Shown: in pieces, positions 1 to 5,612 of the stretch
How the letters are laid out: every line of letters starts with the position of its first letter
Numbering within the stretch: the stretch's first letter is position 1
NCBI GenBank assembly: GCA_030631085.1
Contig: DAOVLV010000145.1
Location: forward strand, 1 to 5,804
Direction: 5' to 3'
DNA length: 5,804 nucleotides
Source of the DNA: Planctomycetales bacterium
Lineage (GTDB): Bacteria; Planctomycetota; Phycisphaerae; SM23-33
Notes under the pieces: model-generated
Told to the model about the DNA's origin: nothing
Databases searched by the model: none
The model's input: only the letters and a program-made list of their open reading frames with translations
Translations under genes and position numbers: made by a program

Positions 1-1
1 C

Positions 2-1021
2 ATGCTGGAGGGTGAGAGTTTCTGCCTGTCTTTCCACTCCAGCATGGCTGACGCGGTGATGCTCTGCGCCAAGATCCCGCCTAACAATCTCGTCAAGAAC
101 CACCGCGCGAAGACCGTCTGGCCTGGGCGGCATAACGAGTTCTACCGCGCCTACGCGTCGAAAGGCGGAGGAAACGTCTATGGCGAGGGGAACAATATGG
201 CCAAGTTCAGGATCAAGAAGTACGACAAGAACGAAATCATCGTACAGGCTTCTTCCAACCTGACACGGGGAGTCGTCGTAACGACCGTCTATCGGACATT
301 GGCAGGGTGTCATTGGCTGGAGATAACGCCGGTGAGGGCCACCAGTCAGGGGATGCACGGCGAGACGCGAATAGTCGTCGGACCGGAAGGCCAGGCCGAC
401 GGCGGTGACTACGTCGCCGACACTCTCAAGATGCCCCGGAATAAAACCTCGTACCTTTCTCCGAAAGCCAAAATGATGCTGAACCTTCAGATCAGGCTCT
501 ACGGCGGAGTCCCATCCACAGGGCACTATGTGTGGGTAATGACCTGGCCTGATACAAAGCAGGCCAAACCCTACTTTTACAACCACGTCGGTGGCGACCC
601 GGCAGGTTGGAATCATATCGGCGAAGGCTACCCACCGATATGGACGGCGCCCTTCGCTCACTACGGCAAGGGCAAAAACGCCAAAATCGTGGTGGGCTGC
701 CTGAACAACCTGGAAAACTGGAATTACGAACGCGTGAATAAGAAACTTGATGCCGGCGGCACCTACACCAGCAGCCGGAAGGCGCCGTATCCGGGAAAGT
801 GGAGACTCACCGGCTGTGTGGACGGCAAGTACTATACTCAGACAATTGTCCAGACCGGCACCGACGGTAAATTCACTTTCCGCAGCCCCGTCTCGGGGAC
901 GCTGGAATACCTCCTGATGTACCTTTACGACCGGACCGACAAGACCCCGGTGAACATCTCCACCCCGATGGACATCTACCGGCAGGCGATCCTGCCCAAG
1001 CCGTCGGGAAAGGGCAAATAA
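2..1021 (+). CDS. Uncharacterised protein, 5'-truncated, paralog of the C-terminal domain of the next gene
   Basis: The reading frame is open from the left edge and ends at TAA 1019-1021, giving 339 visible residues. The first Met aligns with an internal Met (residue 293) of the downstream protein, in a shared MLEG motif, so it is almost certainly not the true start; the gene begins outside the window. Blocks shared with the downstream paralog, in order: RHNEFYRAY (residues 43-51), QGMHGETRI (116-124), a W-rich strand near 177-182, PAGWNHIGEG (200-209), YPGKWRLTGCVDGKY (263-277), FTFRSP (291-296), LYDRTDKTP (308-316) and MDIYRQ (323-328). The sequence is rich in Gly, Tyr, Trp and short beta-like segments, with no transmembrane segment in the visible part. 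I do not recognise the family. By analogy with its secreted paralog it is probably exported, but its N-terminus is not visible. Conserved His, Arg, Glu and Trp positions would suit either a sugar-binding or an enzymatic beta fold; no function is assigned. Confidence 0.8.
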   Translation: MLEGESFCLSFHSSMADAVMLCAKIPPNNLVKNHRAKTVWPGRHNEFYRAYASKGGGNVYGEGNNMAKFRIKKYDKNEIIVQASSNLTRGVVVTTVYRTLAGCHWLEITPVRATSQGMHGETRIVVGPEGQADGGDYVADTLKMPRNKTSYLSPKAKMMLNLQIRLYGGVPSTGHYVWVMTWPDTKQAKPYFYNHVGGDPAGWNHIGEGYPPIWTAPFAHYGKGKNAKIVVGCLNNLENWNYERVNKKLDAGGTYTSSRKAPYPGKWRLTGCVDGKYYTQTIVQTGTDGKFTFRSPVSGTLEYLLMYLYDRTDKTPVNISTPMDIYRQAILPKPSGKGK

Positions 1022-1043
1022 AGTCGTCCGGAGCGATACATCG

Positions 1044-1071
1044 TTGTGTTTGCCGTGTTTAGTAGTAGGAT
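1044..1071 (+). promoter_or_regulatory. Possible sigma70-type promoter for the secreted paralog
   Basis: TTGTGT (1044-1049) and TAGGAT (1066-1071) are separated by 16 bp. They match the TTGACA and TATAAT consensus at 3/6 and 4/6 positions. The match is weak, and its main support is position: it lies in the only gap before the gene, and the palindrome at 1073-1090 starts just after the -10 box, where a repressor operator would sit. The gene could equally be read through from the upstream paralog, since no terminator hairpin is visible between them. Confidence 0.25.
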
Positions 1072-1072
1072 A

Positions 1073-1090
1073 CCCGTGAACGTTCACAGG
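1073..1090. promoter_or_regulatory. Palindromic candidate operator
   Basis: GTGAACGTTCAC (1076-1087) is a perfect 12-bp palindrome. It extends to 18 bp (1073-1090) with one mismatched pair. It ends 32 bp before the start codon at 1123 and sits at the expected transcription start region of the candidate promoter. The central CG and TGAA/TTCA half-sites recall LacI-type operators, but the spacing is shorter than the usual TGAAACGTTTCA form. The palindrome is seen directly; the regulatory role is inferred. Confidence 0.35.
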
Positions 1091-1109
1091 CCATGGCGGG
1101 CCGAAATGT

Positions 1110-1115
1110 AAGGAG
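1110..1115 (+). promoter_or_regulatory. Ribosome binding site that fixes the start at 1123
   Basis: AAGGAG lies 7 nt before ATG 1123. An in-frame ATG also exists at 1093, but it would put ten charged residues (MAGRNVRRKK) in front of the signal peptide and has no comparable site ahead of it. The start at 1123 is therefore preferred. Confidence 0.8.
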
Positions 1116-1122
1116 AAAGAAA

Positions 1123-3075
1123 ATGTCAGTAACGAGAACAACGAGTGTGGTGTTGGCGGCGTTGGCCGTTGTGATTTTGGCGGGGTCGATGGCCGGATTT
1201 GCCGCCGATGAAGTCAAGGCGACCAACCTTGTCCCCAACGGCGATGCCGAAAAAGGCGTCGCCGGAAAACTGCCGGAAGGCTGGGGGCACTATCAAAACA
1301 CCAAGGATGAGGCAGGCATAACCGACAAGGAGTTCTACACCGGTAAGCGATGCGCCTTTCTGAAGATCATCGGCTTCGGGGGCGACGGCAGCGCGTGCAC
1401 CGGTCTGACCGTCGGTATGACCAACGGCTTCACCGCGCCGAACGGTGTCGTCGTCAAGCCCGACACGACCTATCACTTCTCGTTCTACATCGCAGGCCAC
1501 GGTTTCAAGCGGAAAATCACCGCTCACCCGTGGGGTTTCAACGAGGCCGGTAAGGAAAGGGACCGGGGCATAAAAGGCATAAGCGTCCTTCCCAAGCCTG
1601 AATGGACCAGGTACACCGGAACGTTCAAGACCGGGGCCAAGACCCACAAAGCGGTGTTGATGTTCTTCGTGTACGGCCTGGAAGACAGAGACGTAAAAGA
1701 AGGCGCTACGTTCTATGTTGACGAGGTGTACCTGGGCGAGGCTGAACCTCCCGCTGCGGTCAAGGGCAGCGTCAAAATCAAATTGCCGGCTCCTCCGCCT
1801 CCCCCACCGCCGCCGCCAGCCGGTGCGACGGTCGGCTACAAGCCGATGCCGAAAGGCGCAAAATTCGTCCGCGTCTGGGACCTCGGCAAAAAGTACACCT
1901 ATAAACACTACGGGCCCAAGAAGCAATGGGACAATCGGGCCAACTGGATACAGGTGCCCTACGGCACAACCGCCGACTACAAGTTCCGAGGCGATTGCAT
2001 GCTCGAAGGCCCCAACTTCTGGATGTCGCTGCACTCCAGCGGGCACGACGCATGTTTCCTCTACAACAAGATAGACGCCAAGGGAACCCCCTCCCGCCAC
2101 AACGAGATGTACCGTTCCTACGACCAGCCGGGCGGGCTGAGAACCTACTGCTCCAGTTACGAGTACAACAAGGTCATCAAAAACGAGCGGGGCGACATAA
2201 TCGTTGAAAGCAAAACCAAGACGCGCACGAGAAAGGGAGTCGGCGTATTCCTGATCAACCGCTACCGCGCACAGGCCGGCAAGCCCTGGCTGGAAATAGA
2301 GCCGATGAACAAGATGGTCTCCGAACAGGGTATGCACGGCGAGTCGCGGATTCACATTTCGCCCGAATCGTTGCCCAACGGGCAGGACTTCCTTGCCGAT
2401 TCGTGGAAAAACAACCCCCCCACGAGCATATATCACCCCCACACCAGCCGGATGCTGCTGGATTTGATAATGGACGACGACTGCATCTGGGCGATGATGT
2501 GGAAGACGACCGGAAAAATGCCGACAAAGGAGAAGCACCCTTACTTCCAGCACAGGTCGCGCAGCGACAACTGCCGCGGCGGGTATCCCGCCGGCTGGCA
2601 GCGGATCGGCGAAGGTTCCAGCCCGCTGATTATCACCTCGCCATTCGTCAAGTACCGTAAAGAGAAAATGGTCGTCGGCGTCCTGCGGATCGGGCACTGG
2701 CACTACCAGAAAATCGGCGCAACCGTCCAGGCCGACAAGGATTACAAAGGCCAGTTCAAGTACGCCTATCAGCGCAAGGTCAAGAGTTCGCCATTCTCAA
2801 CGGGCAAACGATGGTGGCCTATGTATCCGGGCAAGTGGCGGATGATAGGGTGCGTCAACGGAAAGTATCACACTCAGCCTGTTACTGTTACAAAGGCAGA
2901 CGTGGGCAAGTCGGAATTCACCTTCCGCAGCCCGCTGGCGGGTAATCTCGAATACGTGGTCTTCTATCTCTACGACCGGACGGACGAGACGCCAAAGGAC
3001 GTCTTTACAATAATGGACATTTACCGCCAAAGCGTCGGCGGCGATAAAAACAAAACGAAGCGTGGTACCCAATGA
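1123..3075 (+). CDS. Secreted two-domain protein: galactose-binding-like domain, polyproline linker, uncharacterised C-terminal domain
   Basis: The product is 650 residues from ATG 1123, chosen for the AAGGAG site 7 nt upstream. Residues 1-27 form a signal peptide: a short basic N-terminus, a hydrophobic core at about 9-24 and a likely cut after GFA. Residues of about 34-207 look like a carbohydrate-binding jelly-roll of the CBM4/9-like type: it opens with NLVPNGDAEKG and PEGWGHY, has a KPDTTYHFSFYI strand, and closes with FYVDEVYLGE. Residues 224-232 are nine consecutive prolines, serving as a linker. From about residue 246 to the end lies the domain shared with the upstream gene, with MLEG (293-296), RHNEMYRSY (325-333), QGMHGESRI (402-410), YPAGWQRIGEG (488-498), YPGKWRMIGCVNGKY (568-582), LYDRTDETP (616-624) and MDIYRQ (631-636). 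The tail is Lys-rich. A role in binding or processing extracellular glycans is inferred from the N-terminal domain only; the C-terminal family is unknown to me. The stop codon overlaps the next start (ATGA). Confidence 0.85.
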   Translation: MSVTRTTSVVLAALAVVILAGSMAGFAADEVKATNLVPNGDAEKGVAGKLPEGWGHYQNTKDEAGITDKEFYTGKRCAFLKIIGFGGDGSACTGLTVGMTNGFTAPNGVVVKPDTTYHFSFYIAGHGFKRKITAHPWGFNEAGKERDRGIKGISVLPKPEWTRYTGTFKTGAKTHKAVLMFFVYGLEDRDVKEGATFYVDEVYLGEAEPPAAVKGSVKIKLPAPPPPPPPPPAGATVGYKPMPKGAKFVRVWDLGKKYTYKHYGPKKQWDNRANWIQVPYGTTADYKFRGDCMLEGPNFWMSLHSSGHDACFLYNKIDAKGTPSRHNEMYRSYDQPGGLRTYCSSYEYNKVIKNERGDIIVESKTKTRTRKGVGVFLINRYRAQAGKPWLEIEPMNKMVSEQGMHGESRIHISPESLPNGQDFLADSWKNNPPTSIYHPHTSRMLLDLIMDDDCIWAMMWKTTGKMPTKEKHPYFQHRSRSDNCRGGYPAGWQRIGEGSSPLIITSPFVKYRKEKMVVGVLRIGHWHYQKIGATVQADKDYKGQFKYAYQRKVKSSPFSTGKRWWPMYPGKWRMIGCVNGKYHTQPVTVTKADVGKSEFTFRSPLAGNLEYVVFYLYDRTDETPKDVFTIMDIYRQSVGGDKNKTKRGTQ

Positions 3076-3773
3076 AATGTATCGGACTTATCGGCGGAAT
3101 GAGTTGGAATTCGTCGGCGGAATACTATCGGCTCATAAACACATTGGTTGCTGAGAGGTTGGGCGGGCTTCATTCCGCTCGCGTAATCCTCTACAGCGTG
3201 GAATTCGACGAGATCGGGCGCGCCCAGCGCGAGGATCGCTGGAACGATATGGCCGTCACGCTCACCGACGCCGGAAAGGCGCTGAAGCGAGCAGGGGCCG
3301 ATTTCCTGCTGATATGCACCAATACGATGCACAAAGTCGCAGACGAGGTCGCCGAAGGCACAGGACTGCCGCTGCTTCATATCGCCGACGTTACAGGCCA
3401 GGCCATCCGACGCGCCGGACTGAAGACCGTGGGGCTGTTAGGCTCACGCTTCACTATGGACGAGGATTTCTGCCGTGCAAAACTCCGGGACCGCTTCGGC
3501 CTGGAGGTACTCGTACCACAGGACGAAGACGCCGATTTCGTTCACAATATCATCTTCGACGAACTCTGCCAGGGCAGGTTCGAGCCGGCGGCACGGCAAA
3601 GATGTGTAGAGATTATCGCCGGGCTTACCGAGCAGGGCGCTGAAGGGGTCATTCTGGGCTGCACAGAACTGCCCCTGCTTATCAGGCCTGAGGATATTAA
3701 TGTAACGCTGTTCGACACAACCCGGTTGCACGCAGCCGCCGCCGTCGATATGGCAATGTCTGATGATGAGTAG
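3072..3773 (+). CDS. Aspartate/glutamate racemase family protein (YgeA/RacX type amino acid racemase)
   Basis: The 233-residue protein matches the PLP-independent Asp/Glu racemase superfamily along its length, and resembles the E. coli broad-range racemase YgeA in length and motif order. It starts with IGLIGGMSW (4-12) and continues with YYRLIN (18-23) and LGGLHSA (30-36). The first catalytic Cys82 is in ICTNTMHK and the second, Cys197, is in LGCTEL; both are intact. Family members interconvert L- and D-amino acids in the cytoplasm by a two-cysteine acid/base mechanism, often supplying D-amino acids for peptidoglycan. The substrate cannot be read from the sequence. ATG 3072 overlaps the TGA of the secreted-protein gene by 4 bp, and no clear Shine-Dalgarno is present, so translation is probably coupled to the upstream gene. 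The stop is TAG 3771-3773, directly followed by repeats. Confidence 0.9.
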   Translation: MKCIGLIGGMSWNSSAEYYRLINTLVAERLGGLHSARVILYSVEFDEIGRAQREDRWNDMAVTLTDAGKALKRAGADFLLICTNTMHKVADEVAEGTGLPLLHIADVTGQAIRRAGLKTVGLLGSRFTMDEDFCRAKLRDRFGLEVLVPQDEDADFVHNIIFDELCQGRFEPAARQRCVEIIAGLTEQGAEGVILGCTELPLLIRPEDINVTLFDTTRLHAAAAVDMAMSDDE

Positions 3774-3778
3774 GCAGA

Positions 3779-3809
3779 CTGGGACGAAGCAGGTAGGCTG
3801 GGACGAAGC
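3779..3809. repeat. Short tandem direct repeat after the racemase
   Basis: CTGGGACGAAGC occurs twice, at 3779-3790 and 3798-3809, separated by 7 bp. It begins 5 bp after the racemase stop. The second copy is part of the left arm of the inverted-repeat element at 3793-3910, so the first copy may be a remnant of another element end. Confidence 0.7.
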
Positions 3810-3910
3810 GGTCCGTAGGACCACGTTGTGGAGCGAAGTCCCACCTTTCTTTGGGTTTGATAAACGGCTGGATTAAAGGTGGGACTCCGTTTCACTTCGT
3901 CCCAGCCTAC
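3793..3910. repeat. Inverted-repeat element (MITE- or REP-like) between the racemase gene and rnfC
   Basis: The 16-bp ends are perfect inverted repeats (3793-3808, GTAGGCTGGGACGAAG, against 3895-3910). A second perfect 12-bp inverted repeat is nested inside (3837-3848 against 3875-3886, AAAGGTGGGACT on the right). The left half also holds small hairpins: GGTCC-GTA-GGACC (3810-3822) and an overlapping CCAC-GTT-GTGG (3821-3831). There is no coding capacity and no obvious target-site duplication. No T-run follows either stem, so it is not a typical intrinsic terminator, though the RNA would fold strongly. It fills most of the 187-bp gap. A small non-autonomous mobile or dispersed palindromic repeat is the likeliest reading. 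Confidence 0.7.
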
Positions 3911-3920
3911 AACACAACAG

Positions 3921-3929
3921 AGGGGGTGA
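3921..3929 (+). promoter_or_regulatory. Shine-Dalgarno-like sequence without a properly spaced start
   Basis: AGGGGGTGA differs by one base from AGGAGGTGA, the anti-16S complement, but is 31 nt before the rnfC ATG at 3961. No ATG, GTG or TTG lies 5-10 nt after it, and in the rnfC frame TAG 3949-3951 blocks any earlier start. It could be a standby site, a relic of an older start, or chance. Confidence 0.3.
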
Positions 3930-3960
3930 ATCGGGTCGGATTTTCGGTTAGCATTATTCT

Positions 3961-5286
3961 ATGGTCAGACCTCGATTCGGGACATTTAGCGGCGGTATCG
4001 ACCTTGCGGACGAAAAAGACGGAACCATAGATTCGCCCGTCGCGCCTGCCGGTCGGTTGAAGCGGATTCGTGTACCGCTCGCACCGGTCGATACAAACGC
4101 CGCCGAACCGACAGTTCGCATCGGGCAGCACGTCTCTCGCGGCGAACTCATCGCCGAGGCCTTGTCCGCGTCGCAGGTGAACATCTTCGCGCCGCTGGCT
4201 GGACGAGTATCCGGATTCTGCACGGTAATGCTGCCGGCCCAGCCGACAGGATGGCGAGAAAGCCCCGCCGTCGAACTGACCGACCTCGACCATCCGGGAA
4301 ATATCGAACCGCTTACGGAAAATTTTGACTCACTCGCCGCCGACGACCACTCACTCCGCCTGCGAATCGCCGAAGGCTCACTGGTAACATTCAACCAATC
4401 GACCGTTTCTCTTTCGGAATGGATCGCCTCCGCCAAAAAGGCCGACGTCGATACGCTTATCGCCAACGTAATGGAGAACACGCCCTTCGTTACCGCCGAT
4501 CACCGCCTCCTGGCCGAACGTGGCCTGGAAGTCGTTCGAGGCCTGGCGATACTCGCCCGCGCTATCGGTGCAGCCAGAGTCATCCTTGCGGTCGATCACC
4601 GTCGAATCGACGACTACCGCAGCGCCGTCGCACCGGCAAGACTTTACGGTATCAATCACATCGCCCTGGCGCATAAGTACCCCATCGGCGCTGAAGCAAT
4701 CCTGACAAAGGTGCTGACCCGCCGACGTGTCAGGCCGGGCGCCGATTCACTTCAGGTCGGTGTGGCCGTAACTGACGCCGCGACATGCCACGCGACGTAC
4801 CGATGGGTGGCGTGCGGCGAATTGCCCACCGCGCGTGTCGTTACAGTGGCTGGGCCTAAGGTTAATAAACCGGTCAATCTGCTTGTCCCATTCGGCGCGG
4901 GCGTCGAGGATATTTTGGAATCCGCCGAGGCTGGGTCCGAAAGCCGGTTTGTTTATGGTTCGGCCATGACGGGAAGGCATCTCGTCAGTGGAGCGGTTGT
5001 GTCGTCGGCGACCAATGCGTTGCTGGCGATGGAACCGACGCGGCGGCAATCGCCGACGCAGTGTATCCGTTGCGGATGGTGCGGCGACAACTGCCCTGCC
5101 AGGATTAACGTAGCGGCATTGAACGACGATTTCGAACTGGGGCGAACCGCCGCCGCTCAACGCAAAAATGCCCAGGCCTGCATCGAATGTGGTATTTGCA
5201 GCTACGTATGCCCCGCCAGACTACCATTGATGCAAAGAGTCAGACTGCTGAAACAGGCTATAAAACGGGAAAAGATAAATGTCTAA
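3961..5286 (+). CDS. rnfC: RnfC, Rnf ion-translocating ferredoxin oxidoreductase subunit C, divergent
   Basis: The protein is 441 residues, close to the compact clostridial-type RnfC and lacking the long repeat tail of E. coli RsxC. ATG 3961 is the first start after in-frame TAG 3949-3951 and gives the expected N-terminal FSGGI motif (9-13). Residues of about 24-86 form the barrel-sandwich (biotinyl-lipoyl-like) region. About 162-215 is the Rossmann-like NuoF-related part (VDTLIANVMENTPFVTADHRLL). About 239-330 holds KYPIGAE and an SLBB-like segment (ARVVTVAGPKVNKPVN). Two 4Fe-4S motifs follow: Cys368, 371, 374, 378 and Cys407, 410, 413, 417. In Rnf, RnfC is the cytoplasmic peripheral subunit that passes electrons between NADH and the other Fe-S subunits. 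Here the expected glycine-rich GLGGAGFPT loop is absent, replaced around 137-154 by GSLVTFNQSTVSLSEW, and ECEP is ENTP (172-175), so flavin/NADH binding is doubtful. rnfD follows, separated by a repeat-filled 326-bp gap. Confidence 0.9.
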   Translation: MVRPRFGTFSGGIDLADEKDGTIDSPVAPAGRLKRIRVPLAPVDTNAAEPTVRIGQHVSRGELIAEALSASQVNIFAPLAGRVSGFCTVMLPAQPTGWRESPAVELTDLDHPGNIEPLTENFDSLAADDHSLRLRIAEGSLVTFNQSTVSLSEWIASAKKADVDTLIANVMENTPFVTADHRLLAERGLEVVRGLAILARAIGAARVILAVDHRRIDDYRSAVAPARLYGINHIALAHKYPIGAEAILTKVLTRRRVRPGADSLQVGVAVTDAATCHATYRWVACGELPTARVVTVAGPKVNKPVNLLVPFGAGVEDILESAEAGSESRFVYGSAMTGRHLVSGAVVSSATNALLAMEPTRRQSPTQCIRCGWCGDNCPARINVAALNDDFELGRTAAAQRKNAQACIECGICSYVCPARLPLMQRVRLLKQAIKREKINV

Positions 5287-5295
5287 TGAATGACT

Positions 5296-5566
5296 AATAC
5301 TACAACGAAACTTAACACAGGCCCGAAGGGCCGACGGATGGTAGCCGGGGGCGTCAGCCCCCGGAAAAAGCCAAAATTATTCAGTCCCGAAGGGACGTTG
5401 GAAAGAGCGGATGTCAAGTGTTGTCCATGAGCGAGTATTCTCCGTCGCCCCCTCGGGGCTGGGGTTGTTGTACAACCGGTGTCCGCGGGCTTACGCCCAC
5501 GGCTACCATCCGTCGGCCCTTCGGGCCTGAAAAACAATCATCTGAAATAAGTTTCGTTGTAGTATT
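5296..5566. repeat. Large nested palindromic element between rnfC and rnfD
   Basis: The ends are perfect 19-bp inverted repeats (5296-5314, AATACTACAACGAAACTTA, against 5548-5566). Inside lies a second inverted repeat, perfect over 30 bp (5318-5347 against 5500-5529) and continuing to 48 bp with three mismatches (5318-5365 against 5482-5529). Further in, 5382-5401 matches the inverse of 5442-5461 at 15 of 20 positions. Each arm also folds on itself: GGCCC-GAA-GGGCC (5320-5332), an 8-bp stem with loop GTCA (5345-5364), GTCCC-GAA-GGGAC (5384-5396), GCCCC-CTC-GGGGC (5447-5459), GGTTGT/ACAACC (5463-5477), a stem with loop TTAC (5483-5502) and GGCCC-TTC-GGGCC (5515-5527). No transposase is encoded. 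The structure fits a BIME/REP-like or MITE-like unit. Short open frames across it on both strands are side products of the repeat. Confidence 0.85.
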
Positions 5567-5612
5567 GGGCATTAGACATCACTCAGACATTGGTCATTAG
5601 AAATTAGACATT
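5567..5612. repeat. AT-rich microrepeats flanking the palindromic element
   Basis: ATTAGACAT occurs at 5571-5579 and again at 5603-5611, with a related CATTAG at 5595-5600. Its inverse ATGTCTAAT lies at 5279-5287, on the other side of the element and overlapping the rnfC stop codon. This tract takes the place where an rnfD ribosome binding site would be expected, and none is visible. Confidence 0.55.

Noticed and set aside
1093..1122. Earlier in-frame ATG at 1093 for the secreted protein
   Set aside because: It has no good ribosome binding site and would add a charged MAGRNVRRKK leader before the signal peptide. ATG 1123 has AAGGAG at ideal spacing.
1126..2703. A 525-codon open frame on the minus strand opposite the secreted-protein gene
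   Set aside because: It is antisense to a clearly coding gene that has a signal peptide, a ribosome binding site and a paralog. Its translation is Arg/Val/Gly-biased with no recognisable motif, as expected from a GC-rich mirror frame.
3926..4030. GTG-initiated leader ORF overlapping the rnfC start
   Set aside because: The GTG sits inside the Shine-Dalgarno-like sequence itself, leaving no proper spacing, and the short product shows no recognisable motif.
5345..5370. GC-rich hairpin followed by AAAAAG, considered as an intrinsic terminator after rnfC
   Set aside because: An intrinsic terminator on the + strand needs a T-run after the stem, and here it is an A-run. On the minus strand the T-run precedes the stem. 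The hairpin is also one arm of the larger palindrome.
5296..5566. Integron attC site
   Set aside because: The arms lack the paired RYYYAAC and GTTRRRY core sites at the ends, and no integrase or cassette array is visible.
5283..5600. Small open frames on both strands across the rnfC-rnfD gap
   Set aside because: They run through the palindromic element, and their similar-looking translations on the two strands come from the inverted repeat itself. No ribosome binding site supports them.
5567..5612. CRISPR-like array of ATTAGACAT repeats
   Set aside because: The repeats are only 9 bp, two or three copies, irregularly spaced, with no spacers of uniform length.
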